64,000 nucleotides of DNA from Chionoecetes opilio (taxonomy: Eukaryota; Arthropoda; Malacostraca; Decapoda; Majidae), in the NCBI GenBank assembly GCA_016584305.1, contig JACEEZ010001226.1:643461-707460 (forward strand), read 5' to 3'. The position numbers were made by a program, and so were the translations under genes. Shown here in pieces: positions 12,801-23,340 of the stretch; the stretch's first letter is position 1, and each line of letters opens with the position of its first letter. The notes below the pieces were generated by a model. The model ran no database searches and was not told the origin of the DNA. It saw only the letters and a list, made by a program, of their open reading frames with translations.

Positions 12801-13132
12801 TAGCAATTAACATCCGTCTTATTATAGTCTTTTCTGTTATATTAGCATCTTGAACAGGCCAATATCTGCAATCCTGAAGTGTTGTAATACTTGTCACACA
12901 TGATATGCACAGTACCATTTATGTGCAAAGAAAACTTTTTCACTGTTAGAAGTGAGAATGATGTCCTGAACTTATTCTGACTTACTGTTGTTATATTTCA
13001 CCTGCTGCACTACATGTTTCCCTGTGGTGGTAGCAGAATTTGTGTATACTATTGTTTAGCATTATCTTTCTCTCTTGACTCTTGTTTTGTTCCCTTTGTA
13101 CACCAAGTAAAATCAATTACTAAGATATTCAG

Positions 13133-13291
13133 AATGTCCCTTACACCACTTTGCCTTTTGTGTACCTGGTCACCCTGCAGTACTTAGGATGGAACTGCCT
13201 GCCACATCTCACTCGTGTGCTGCTGTACAAACCCTTCAAACTGCCACTCTGTCTATATGCTACACTGCTTATCACCCATCATTGTCTACAC
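13133..13291 (+). CDS. Isolated open exon, unidentified hydrophobic segment
   Basis: A 53-codon stretch is open between a possible acceptor (aagatattcag) and donor GTAAGA, in phase 0 at both ends. Third positions are richer in G/C than the surroundings. The translation is hydrophobic with many Leu, Tyr and Pro (begins NVPYTTLPFVYLVTL), suggesting a membrane segment. Its phase would allow joining to exon 2 of the candidate at 10120. A second frame is also open here, which weakens the case. No family is recognised. Confidence 0.22.
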
Positions 13292-13437
13292 GTAAGAAAA
13301 ATCTCATATCTATAGAGTCCATACTGTCTTCAATCAAACTAATAGACACTCCCCTACTTACATTCAAGTTACGTTCAGAGTTATACATATATAAAACTTT
13401 CTATAAATACAAATTGTAGTTTTCACTGATAGCTATA

Positions 13438-13624
13438 GTTGCCGCACGTTAAGTTGGCAAAAATAGGGCCCCTTCACTCCCCTCTGAAAATGCACGGGAT
13501 TGGCTCAGGTGTTGGGTGTTGGGTGAGAATGCTTTATTCCAAGTTCCGCCCTAAAGCCCCAACACCCAACACCGCAAGGGGGGAGTGAAGGGGCCCAATT
13601 TTCGCCAACTAAATATGCGGCGAC
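13438..13624. mobile_element. Palindromic MITE, 187 bp
   Basis: TA flanks both sides (13436-13437 and 13625-13626). The arms pair over about 50 bases: GTTGCCGCACGTTAAGTTGG on the left against GTCGCCGCATATTTAGTTGG on the other strand. Both arms then run into gggccccttcactcccc. The centre holds a 'tgttgggtgttgggtg' repeat. A TA duplication suggests Tc1/mariner-type mobilisation. Confidence 0.65.
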
Positions 13625-13734
13625 TATTATCACCACATGTTTTGAAAGCATTAGAGTGGAACCAATGGTCATTGTGATAGCAAGAAGCATTAGTACCATT
13701 GAGGCTGGTCAAATATATATACTGTTGAGAACTA

Positions 13735-13972
13735 CACCTTTTCACTCAAATTAAAACAAGTGAATCTCAAATTTAAACAAGTGAAGTTTAAATTAAAACA
13801 ACTGAAGTTTAAATTAAAACAACTGAAGTTAAGATTAAAATAACAACTTCAAATTAAAATAACTGAACTTCAAATTAAAATAATTGAATTTCAAATTAAA
13901 AGAAAAAACTCAAATATTATATTTTGAAATTAATTTGTTTTATTTTGAAGTTCTGTTGCTCATTTGAAAATG
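13735..13972. mobile_element. AT-rich MITE with tandem internal units, left copy
   Basis: It begins TA-CACCTTTTCACTCAAATT and consists mostly of a repeated ~20-bp unit (aattaaaacaactgaagttt). The same element is present in opposite orientation at 15262-15599, and together the pair brackets the 14-15 kb cluster. There is no coding content. Confidence 0.6.
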
Positions 13973-14115
13973 AGTTGAATTTTTTTTTATGAAAAGATAT
14001 ACCATTCTTTTAAATATTTTTACAAAGCATACTACATAGATGAAATAACGTATAGCTATTCCGTGTATGTTAGTACACATACTTTAGTTATACAAAAGAA
14101 AACAAAAGTAACATT

Positions 14116-14345
14116 TTTGGCACTCCAAATTTTTTGACACATTTTTGGCACTCAAAATCTTTTGGCGCTCAAAAAATTTGGCACAAATTATTTTGGCACT
14201 CAAAATTTGTTGACACTCAAAAAAAATTCTCACTCAAAACATTTTGGCATTCAAGAAAAATTGGCACAAAATTTTTTGGCAGAAAAAATGTTGGCACTCA
14301 AAAAAAATTGGCACTCAAAATTTTTGGCACAAAAAAAATATAAGC
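14116..14345. repeat. TTTTGGCACTCAAAA iteron array
   Basis: About a dozen degenerate copies of a TTGGCACTCAAAA motif lie side by side. Two or three inverted copies (GAGTGCCAAAAAAA) lie at 15075-15120, on the other side of a nested MITE. Open frames on the plus strand across it (FGTQKK-like repeats) are by-products of the repeat. Confidence 0.75.
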
Positions 14346-14411
14346 ACTCAAACATAACAGTGAGGGAGGAGTGACAGCCTGGGGGTACTGTCACTTCTCC
14401 CTCACTCGCTA

Positions 14412-15065
14412 CCGTAGATAATAGTGAAGTCGCCACCTGCAGTGAAGTCGCCAGGCGCCAAATATTACGAATTATAGCATCACTACTGATTTTTATGTGC
14501 CACTGAAGATGATACACAGTAGTTTATATCATGATTGTATAATCTACCCTGTTTCAGTGTTGTTTTATGCTTTGTATCTGCAAATATAACTTTCGCATTT
14601 TGTTTCTCACGTTTTTCTTCGCGCGATGACAGACGGTAAACAATAGCTTTTCGGGCGGCAGGACACAGACTTGCCAGATCTTTCAAACTTGAATAGAATT
14701 TATTTTCACGTTGGCAGAGGAATTTTTATATATCCAAGCATCTTCCGCAGCTAATATATAGACTTGTTTTACTTTACCTCTAATTTCCCTGAATTCCCCA
14801 GAGTGGCGACTCAACTGTTGGGTTAAAATACTAGCTGGTGACTTTACTGTAGTAGGTATAGTGAAGTCACCACTCGGTTTTATTTTTGTCATTTGTTCAT
14901 TTATAGCCCTAATATGACACAGATGAAGACACAAAATGACACAGACTTTCCAGATAGCCCCTAACTTTCCTGAAATCATGGATGTAGAAATGTAAGTATT
15001 AACGCCACCACACGTCTGTAAATAACAAAGAAACGTAGAACTGGCGACTTCACTGTTATCTACGG
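14412..15065. mobile_element. TA-flanked TIR element (CCGTAGATAA family), copy 1
   Basis: The TIR CCGTAGATAATAGTGAAG is on the left, with its complement on the right (gttatctacgg at 15055-15065) and TA on both sides. Subterminal repeats of 'gtgaagtcgcca' occur at both ends and internally. It is the same element, inverted, as 30456-31117. Internal sequence includes the segment 'ctgaaatcatggatgtag' that also appears inside two Helitrons. No transposase is seen. Confidence 0.75.
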
Positions 15066-15261
15066 TAGCTATAAAATGCCAAAAAAATTTACTGCCAAAA
15101 ATGTTTGAGTGCCAAAAAAAATTGTGTATATTTAAAATAATGGTATATATTTTCATAAATATGTTTTTTCCCTCTTCCCTTTGCTGGCAGCACTCTGGTA
15201 AAGATAAGAAAAAGTTTGCAGTTAGAAATATGTTACTTTTCTGGGGGTTTTCATAATACAC

Positions 15262-15599
15262 CTTTTCACTCAAATTAGAACAACAGAACTTCAAAATAAA
15301 ACAAATTAATTTCAAAATATAATAGATGAATTTTTTCTTTTAATTTGATATTAAATTATTTTTATTTGAAGTTCAGTTACTTTAATTTGAAGTTCAGTTA
15401 TTTTAATTTAAACTTCAGTTGTTTTAATATAAACTTCCTTATTTAATATAAACTTCATTTGTTTTAATTTAAACTTCACTTGTTTTAATTTGAATTTCAC
15501 TTGTTTTAATTCACTTGATTTAAAGTTCAGTTGTTTTAATTTGAAGTTCAGTTGTTTTAATTTGAAGTTCAGTTGTTTTAATTTGAGAGTGACAAGGTG
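15262..15599. mobile_element. AT-rich MITE with tandem internal units, right copy
   Basis: A complete element with CACCTTTTCACTCAAATT at the left and CAACTCAA-type units ending GAGTGACAAGGTG at the right, flanked by TA (15260-15261 and 15600-15601). The inside is a tandem array of 'gttttaatttgaagttca' units. It pairs with the inverted copy at 13735. Confidence 0.65.
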
Positions 15600-15969
15600 T
15601 AGTAGGGTAGTGGTACAGCTCTACAAGTCAAACATCTTTTTTACATAGCTGTGTACGCATAGTACTCAATATTGAAAAGAATGATGTTGGATATAAAATT
15701 CAAGTTAAGTACACGCTCCAGGAACCCAAACTGTTCATAACAAGGGCAGCTCCAGTGTATTTTTCAAACTTGGCAGTCAGAATTAAAAACGCATCTAACA
15801 GTTTCCGGAGCAGTCCAGTCATAAACACTTGACAAGTGCTTGTGGGCCCTTCGGACCCATGTATTGATGTTTGTAGTAGTAGTATATATTAGACAACATG
15901 TGATTGCAAACTCCAATCGTGTTGTTGCTGTCGTTAGTCACTGGTCAAAATGCCTCGGGGTAGACCACG

Positions 15970-16112
15970 TTCCGTGTGATTCCAACCCTTTGTGTTCCGT
16001 GTGATTCCAACTCTTTGTGTTCCGTGTGATTCCAACCCTTTGTGTTCCGTGTAATTCCAACCCTTTGTGTTCCGTGTAATTCCAACCCTTTGTGTTCCGT
16101 GTGATTCCAACA
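15970..16112. repeat. 25-bp minisatellite, about 5.7 copies
   Basis: The unit ttccgtgtgattccaaccc plus tttgtg repeats with only one or two base changes per copy (gtgat or gtaat). Because 25 is not a multiple of three, all three minus-strand frames stay open with the same peptide motif; this is an artefact, not a gene. Confidence 0.9.
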
Positions 16113-16289
16113 CGCACACTCACACACGCACACAAACGTCCATGAGTCTACTGAGTTTGTGGAATACGGCAAGGCGTTACCGCAGAGTTTTTCCTGTAAT
16201 CTAATACTCCTAAAGTGTTTTTAGCCCAAAACCCCCCTTCAAAATTATTCAATCGACATGGGACCAAGCCGCTTACCACCTACGATTTA

Positions 16290-16396
16290 TTTGCGATTTT
16301 TTGAGCCTACTCTCATCAAAATTGAATTACAGTTTCGGCTACCTAAAACAGACAGACAGACACACAGACACACGGCTACTCCTATAGTATATTAGA
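16290..16396 (-). mobile_element. Helitron 5' terminus (minus strand), related family
   Basis: Read on the minus strand, this starts A|TCTAATATACTATAGGAG and runs into a gtgtgtctgtgtgtctgtctg tract. This is the layout of the Helitron 5' ends at 60362 and 62952. The 3' end with hairpin and CTRR could not be located to the left, so the extent is uncertain. Confidence 0.45.
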
Positions 16397-17379
16397 TGAC
16401 AATACAGTCAGTGCTATACGTACGTCAAGAATGATTTCAAAAGTTCAGAACACAATTGCCAATTTTTGCACATTATAGGAGATTGGACAAAAGCTATATA
16501 AACCATGAAAAAACCCAATTAATCGCTGATGTTTAAAGGTAAAAGTGTTCCAGAAGGGAAGACCACATTTGTTTCAGAGGAGTCTTAATATTGGTGCTCC
16601 TCTTTTGACAGTTCAAGCCATAGGTAGTGGAAAACAAAGTAGCATTCTAGAATTCACAACAGAAAAAGATGAAAAACCAAAGAAACTATTATTATTCTTT
16701 TTTAACGAGACGAAAAATCCTGACCCCTTGCTGTTTATTGACTGATATTTGATGCCAAGAGAAAGAAATATTACGGTTCTTCTAAATTTCAGTTGTATTT
16801 TATCATAGTTAACCATATTATCAGGTAAATATAGGTATAATCTTAAGCATGAGACCGTAAGATAGAATTAATTTTTTGCCTCATTAAAAATAATAGACTT
16901 GTTAACTCACATTAGTAAGGTGGGGAGAAAACAGGTGAGATAGACTATATAGGTAGATAGTCTTGAGGGGAAGGGGTACACGTGAAGCAGCAAGCTCAGA
17001 ACTTTAATTAACTGTGAAATCAGAAGACAGCTCGAGATGCAATTTTGTGGTGGAGTGAAAGATTTAAGACTGAATATAAAAGTGAGAAAATAATACGAAA
17101 AAACGAAGAAATCGTTGGCATGAGTGGCATGGATTCACCAAAATGTATCAAGCGTGCGTTTGGTTTCAGCCCGGCCCATGCAACGAAGGAAATATTGGCC
17201 CTTTAACACATAATGTAAGAATTCATAGACTCATCGATAAACACATGTGTAATGACTTCCTTACAAGGAGCAATTACCATGAGGGATGAATGGTGGTGGT
17301 GTGAATGAAGGCGAAGATGTCAGTAGAGGGGATGGTATCATGGTGATAATAAAGGGAATGGAGGAAAAGTTCTTACGGT

Positions 17380-17660
17380 TAGTAATCAGGGGAGAACAAG
17401 AAGTAACTGATTTAAACTAAAAAAACGTAGTCGTAGATTTAAACAAAAAAATAGGGGGAAACTGGTTCACAAATAGGGTGCTAAGTGATTGGAATGGACT
17501 CAAGTCATCCTGGTAGTTAGTGCGGAGTTTTAAAAAGAGGCTAGACAATTTTTATTTTATGGATGGTGGGAATGAAAGGTGGATGTAGGTAGGTAGGTAA
17601 AAGGAACTACCACGTGTAGGTCTCACGACTTGTTGTAGCTTGCCTATATGTTCTCATGAT
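17380..17660 (+). pseudogene. 3' tail of a decayed non-LTR retrotransposon
   Basis: A broken frame reads FVNRVLSDWNGL and, a little later, SFKKRLDNF. This matches the C-terminal tail typical of arthropod non-LTR ORF2 proteins (N-x-W-N-x-L followed by F-K-x-x-L-D). It is interrupted by stops and lacks any reverse transcriptase core in the window. Confidence 0.5.
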
Positions 17661-18312
17661 AGGGTAGGGAATGATATATACTATATAATTATGTGTGTGA
17701 AGGAACGATATGGATGGGTTCTTAGTGGATTTATGGACGGTGACCGAAGCAATTTAAGGGTTGGTTGGTAACAAGTGAAGATGTGATATGCCATGTGATG
17801 GTCATAATGGTGATTGTACAACAAGAGTGATGATGATGCATGGTTATAATGGTGATGAATATTGTAACAAGAGTGATGATGATGCATGGTTACAATGGTG
17901 ATGATTGTAACAAGAGTGATGGTTATGGTGGTAGTGGCTGGTAACGAGTGGTGGAATGATTACGATAATGGACCGATGGATGTAACATGGTGGTGTTGAT
18001 GGTGGTGATGGTATTGACGATGGTGAAAAGCTCAGAAAGATGGTTATGCTGAATGAAGATGAAAAGGTGGTTTTGATAGCACACACACACACACATACCT
18101 ACACACACATACCTACACACACATACCTACACACACACACACACACACAAGAACACTTCTTATTACAAAACAAGAAAGAAGACATCCTTTAATGAAATCT
18201 GTAAACTTTTATCTTCTTTACTTTTTCCTTTCTGAGGTGTTTTTCCTGGATGTTAAGTCGTGTGTGCTAAAAAAAAAATGGAATCGTGTAATATCAGTTT
18301 ATATCTTTATTT
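17661..18312. repeat. GATGATG-rich minisatellite and CA repeat
   Basis: Imperfect copies of a 'gtaacaagagtgatgatgat' module followed by 'gcatggttataatggtg' occur at about 17818-17930, with a degenerate continuation to about 18060. An interrupted (AC)n tract follows at 18080-18150. His/Ser-rich minus-strand frames come from these repeats. Confidence 0.65.
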
Positions 18313-18517
18313 GGATCTTATGAAGATCCGCCACCCAACTATTTTTGGGGTGACCTAACTGGGGCTGCGGCCCCCCAGAACCCCCCGCTTGTTCACTAAC
18401 TTAACCTGGACATTGGTTACGTAACCTAACCTAACTGGGCTATCAAACCACTCTCACCCACATGAAGATCGGCCACCCCAAGTACTATAGCTGGGCTGGC
18501 GGATCTTCATGAGATCC
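18313..18517. mobile_element. Short TIR element, 205 bp
   Basis: GGATCTTATGAAGATCCGCC at the left pairs with GGCGGATCTTCATGAGATCC at the right, and the match continues inward for about 35 bases. The centre contains a ctaacctaactggg segment and C/G runs also found in the repeats at 21.1 and 24.4 kb. No TSD is clear. Confidence 0.6.
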
Positions 18518-18593
18518 CATTAATTTTTACTGGAAGCATAAAACGTTGCTACTAATTATGTGGGTCGTTGTCTAGCGTAACCTAACCACTAAC

Positions 18594-20373
18594 CTGTAGT
18601 AGGGAGTCCTCGACAGGCAGGAGGGGGGAGTCGCCCACCTGCTGCTCCAGCGAAGACACCCAGCTCTCCAGCTTCGCCACGCCGCGCCGCAGCTCCGCAA
18701 TGCGAGAGTCCATCTGTAATGGGCATGTAACAACCAGGTTAACCCTTTGAGTCACCACTTTACCTGATGCTTTCTTTATTGTTTCATCTCAGTCGAACTC
18801 ATAATTCGACGAGTCCTTCTCGATTTGGAGTCACAACATTAAGTCCATTCAAATCATGTAAGCAGCATTAAAAAATTACGTACCGTGTTTTTGTAAAAAA
18901 ATTCCACCCCCCTCGTAACGCCTTGTAACACATGTCCAGACCCCCCATAAAAAAATTGTAACACAAGGTAGTACACCCCCCACCAAAAGAATTAGGCTTC
19001 CAATTTTTTTTTTACAATAATATAGGCCTAAGGCTAGCCAAAATACCTGCACATTATCTTTGTCCTTTTTTTTTTTTTATCTGAAAATGTTATGTAACAC
19101 AGGGCTGCACCCCCCTCCCCCCACTGTCACTTCACCATACCCCCTCCCCCTTTTAGGCGTTACGTATTTTGTTAACGTCCCGAGCTAGTTATCACTTAAT
19201 TCAATATAAATATAACTCGGTAAGTAGCTACACACACACACACAGTCATCTTCCGTGTGGTACAGTGGAAAAGTCTGTGTGTCATTTGGCACCAAGCTCG
19301 TTGTTTGAGGCTCGATCGCTCACGGTTCGAAATCTTTCCCTAGAAATGCGGTTAGTTACTGTCCCCATTGAGAGTGAAGATGGGGTGTGTGGTGTGTGAG
19401 GACCCAGTTTTATCCAAAGACCGGCCTTAATTTATGAACACAAGCTATTAATTTTTTTTTAGTTTTGTTTTTTGTTTTTTCGGTGGTGGCCACCGAAGCA
19501 TCGTGTAGTTTGCCCTACCTCCATGTGAAATTATAATGTACTGCTTATTTTCATGCTTTTAATTTATACTGAAACATGTACATGCACATATACAAAAGTC
19601 AATATTTCGTGGTGATGATGCACTGGTTCGTTGTTTTAGCAGTTTGATTATAGTGCTAAAAGGATATAACCTATTATAACTTTACCAGACGATTTAGTAC
19701 ATTCTGACCATCATAGAGCAGCCTAAGCTCTCTGGGAACTTGGTCCCCCCTCAAAAAAAAAAACTTCTCTTAAGATCCACCCCCGTGTATGAACCACTGA
19801 GGTCTATATGAATATAGAGCTCAGTGGTATGAACTCAATGCTCTTTTGAGTCTTTTCAGAGAGGCTGAGAGAGCAATAGCTGGCAATCGCGTGTTCAGCG
19901 TGTGATCAGGCCGTGGGTGAATTACACACACACGCAAACACGTGCCCGTGTGTTGGTTTAGTTGTGTGTGGTTAAGTAGGTTTCAGTTGTGTGTGTTACT
20001 TGACTCGCGCAGGTTCGAGCCCGGTTCATGGCTCGAAAAATCTTCCTCCGAAACGCCAGCAGCTAGAGTCGTCCCCGTGAGCAAGGGAATGGGGTTGTGT
20101 GGTATGTGAGGTCCCAGCTTTATCTAAGGATCTCTTTATAAGCTACAAGCTCTTTCCGAGAGGGAAACAGCCGGAGATCGCGTGTCCAGCGCATGATCAG
20201 GCCATGGGTTCACACACACACAGACACACATTCCTAAACTTATAAAGGGGTACGAAGTCTGACATCAGTGATAATTTTACATTACATATACCGAAGACTT
20301 CATCACTGTTTATATCATATAGCTTTATACATGATAAAATTATAACTGCACTTACCTTTGGCTTTGCTGCCAT
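18594..20373 (-). CDS. N-terminal exons of a coiled-coil protein (dynactin p24-like?), partial
   Basis: Exon 1 is 20356-20373 (MAAKPK, donor GTAAGT). Exon 2 is 18594-18713 (acceptor ttacag, donor GTTAGT). Both are in phase 0 and give 46 residues so far. Exon 2 is clearly coding-like: GC-rich, and predicted helical with heptad-type leucines (RIAELRRGVAKLESWVSSLE). The V-x-x-L-E-x-W-V pattern recalls the N-terminus of dynactin subunit 3 (p24/p22), but the match is short and I give no symbol. GC-rich sequence at 20480-20600 could be its promoter. Later exons should lie at lower coordinates on this strand; I did not find them. Intron 1 holds SINE-like repeats. Confidence 0.5.
19245..19440 (+). 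mobile_element. tRNA-derived SINE-like repeat
   Basis: An A-box-like segment (tgtggtacagtggaaaagtc) is followed by a B-box-like ggttcgaaatc near 19324. The tail matches the repeat at 20020-20140 (gtccc...gagtgaagatggggt, then tgtgtggtgtgtgaggaccca). It lies in intron 1 of the minus-strand coiled-coil gene. Confidence 0.5.
19850..20225 (+). mobile_element. SINE-like repeats in tandem
   Basis: Two copies of a segment with gagagg/gagaggg, 'gcaatcgcgtgttcagcg' and 'gatcaggcc' plus an AC tract lie at 19855-19945 and 20145-20225. Between them, 20005-20120 holds a B-box-like ggttcgagccc and the tail shared with 19245-19440. This is probably a dimer or two overlapping insertions. Confidence 0.45.
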
Positions 20374-21094
20374 GTGATGCGAAGACGCACGGAAAACAAA
20401 CGGAACACACGGAAATAACTAAATTGACATGATACAAGAACTATTGTGAAATATTAATTGTCTCAGTTAGATTTTGTGAATGGAGCACTCGCACGGTGCT
20501 GACGTGAGCTGCAGGAACACTGCAGTGGTTCCCGAGAAACCCTCAGCTGGCCACGCCGCCTCCACCCTCGCACTATTTTCGTGGCTCCCGTCACCGTCAC
20601 CCCCTAAAACCCATACCCTCCTCTGATTCTCTCTCCCTCGCTGATGTCACCACCATACAGTACATTGTTTGCATAGAGAGCATAAGGTAGAGAAAGATGG
20701 ATAGATTGATTAACACCTTTGATAGTCATAAAGCTATAGTATGTGAGATGTGATATGATTATATGAACTTAATCTTTGTTAAAAAATTCTATAAACGTAA
20801 AAAAAAATCCCTTTGGGCACTTCTTTAGCAATCTCGTTATTTTTCTTTGCTGTTCACATCAACCTTCCTATAAAACTATCCTACCTGTTATAGCTCTAAT
20901 ATACCTGTCCTGCTCTTCTCTATTGAATACTATATTTATTTCTCGTCCTATGTAATGTATTACCTAACGTAGCAATTATCCATTTGGAATCGTTCTTTCG
21001 TGAAATTATTGTTATACGTAGTAGGAATATTTTGCTTCTGACTTTAGACGGTAAAACTGCAGTTTAATTAGTACAACTCTCTCTATTGACCAAT

Positions 21095-21265
21095 ACTCTT
21101 CTGGCATAACTGGGGGGGAGCATACTCATACCCCCCACTAGTTAACTAACCTAGCCTGGGCATTGATTACGTGACCTAATCTCAATGGGAAGGGGGTTTC
21201 GCCCCCCCAGACCCCCCCATGTGTTATTTTTCATTTCCGACGGTTGTTGTACGTAAGGGTTAGAA
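21095..21265. repeat. Interspersed repeat with C-runs and GGTTAG pieces
   Basis: Contains 'cccactagttaactaacc', 'gggcattgattacgtgacc', a C7-C8 run and 'tgttatttttcatttccga'. An inverted copy is at 24355-24520 and related copies at 51905-52200. The 21.1 and 24.4 kb copies bracket a 3-kb stretch that contains a non-LTR element. Confidence 0.6.
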
Positions 21266-21419
21266 ATGTTGCAAATTGTCAGATCTACAAGTTGAGGACG
21301 GTTATAACTTCGTGCCTTGTAATGCATCAAACTGCAGTAGAACCCAGACAACCAACGAAAAGATGTCACTGACCTCACTATACTAATTCCCTCAGGATCA
21401 AGGTCAAGAGTCAAGACAC

Positions 21420-22620
21420 TGCTTGAAGACAGTAACAGGTGATGGAGTTCAACAGCAGAGAGGAAGGTCAATGGGTTCTAGGGAACAACATTCTAGAGGT
21501 GATTGATAGGTATACATACTTAGGACTGGAAGTAAGTAAGGAAGGAGTTGGAGGAGAAAGACAAAGGAAAACTAATGAGGGAAAGGCTAGGAGGATGACA
21601 GGCATGATCATTAACGGAGGAAGTAGGACAATTAACAAATATGAAGTAGGTAGGAGTCTTTGGAAAGGAATGGCAGTGCCATATTGCTTGTATGGGTCTG
21701 AGATAACATATTATCGGGAGGGAGATATTACTAAGCTAGAGAGGACACAGCACATTATGGGTAGATGGGGATTGGGAGCCCCAACCAGCACAGCTGTGGA
21801 GGCCATTCGAGGAGATATGGGGTGGAGCACCTTCAGGGAAAGGATTTTAAAAGGGAAACTTAATATGCTGAAGAAAATAGAGGGACTTAGTGAGGATAGA
21901 TGGGTGAAGCAGATTCTGAAGGAGGTTGGGACAAGCTCAACATGGATAAAGGAATTAGAGAGGTGGAAAAGGAGGGAAAACTTAGTAGAAACCTGGACAG
22001 GATAAGAACCAAGGAGGTGAAGATAAGAATAGAAGACAATGGACTAGCGAGGTGGAGAGCAGGTATGGAGGGTAAATCCACGTTAAAGTGGTACCGCAAG
22101 AAAGAAAAGCCTGAGGCACTTCACTGGCATGTAGGTGATTGGGGAAGCAGGCTGCTGGTGAAGGCAAGAACAGGAACGTTAGAGGTGAAGGCGAGGAGTA
22201 GAGATGGACAAGACCAGGCCTGTAGCTTTTGTAGAGGAGCAGTAAGAGAAACTACAGAACACCTAATAATTGAGTGTGGTAGGTATGAGCAGGAGAGGAG
22301 GAGGCTGGTACAATCCATAGTAGGAGTGATAGGGGAAGGAGAATGGGAGAGAAGGATGCACGAGGTGGATGGGGGAATCCTTACTGTGCTAGGACTGTAT
22401 GGCAGTAAGGAAGAGAGAAAGCAAATTGTAGAGATAACTAAGGTGTTTTTGAAGAAGGCTTGGGAGGAAAGATTGCGTGGGAATGTAGAAGATGTCTAGG
22501 AGGGTAGGTGATAGGAGGGACTTATATCTATGTATATACTGCCCTGTTGTGCCCTTCTCTCCCCACAGGTGGCAGAGAAAGAAAGGCACGCAGAGAGGCA
22601 AGAAGGAAGATGTATGTTAA
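21420..22620 (+). pseudogene. Non-LTR retrotransposon, 3' half of ORF2, frameshifted
   Basis: Two overlapping frames (21439-22005 and 21900-22499) together cover the region after the reverse transcriptase active site. The first has the YTYLGLEVS 'thumb' motif and NKYEVGRSLWKGM. The second has a C-x2-C...H-x4-C knuckle (CSFCRGAVRETTEHLIIEC). No YADD catalytic core is present, so the copy is 5'-truncated, and a frame change near 21950-22000 breaks it. The tail continues to about 22620. The clade is not assigned. Confidence 0.7.
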
Positions 22621-23340
22621 GTTCGACCTCGAGCTTGACAGAGGACCTACAAAGCGATAATAAGCAAAAAAGGTCACAAGAAGAAGAAGAGGAAAAACAC
22701 TACCATGCAACAGTTTGGCTGTGCCTCTCTGACCTATCTTTGCTCGTAACTCCAACAAATAAGGCAGGAAATCAACTTACAATGTGAAATATATTACAGT
22801 AACGCACTACAACATTGGAACACTTCATAACACAGACTGTCGTCACGGCCAGGTGAGTCAAAACAGTTTTATAAAGGCTAGGGACAGCCCTTCGTGGGGG
22901 TCTTTTTGGGGGGTAAATTGGTACTTTCAACCAGGAATTGAGTACGAGGTCAAAAGGACTCCTTTTCCATGTATTTTGATGTGTTGCGAACGATAACATT
23001 AAAAATCGTCGGAAATGCCACATTTTGCAGTTATCTCCCCTCCATGACAAACCTGGGGACCCGTCGGAAAACGCGGGGTTTTGGGCGGGGAAAGTGGACA
23101 CAAGTTTTGTACGGTTACTAGATTATGTGGATGAGATAAAATATATCCGGTAAACACCCTATAGGATGATACAAGGTCGAACATACCAAAAAATATATAA
23201 CCATTAAAGTCTACGGGAATTATAACTATTCCTGGAAAATTCCCTAGTTAAATCTTTTCAGCGGTAAAACTGCAGTTTAATACAATCCATGATCATTGGC
23301 TACGTAACCTGACATAACTTGCCCACATGTATATATTATC
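22621..23340. other. No gene recognised
   Basis: Mixed-composition sequence with a ggttttgggcggggaaag patch near 23080. Nothing supported by motif or splice structure. Confidence 0.35.

Noticed and set aside
14683..15315. 210-codon minus-strand frame
   Set aside because: Lies across a TIR element and its neighbouring MITE repeats; the start and end are set by repeats, and the other copy of the element does not keep the frame.
15934..16172. Three overlapping minus-strand frames with the same peptide motif
   Set aside because: Produced by a 25-base minisatellite, whose period keeps all three frames open.
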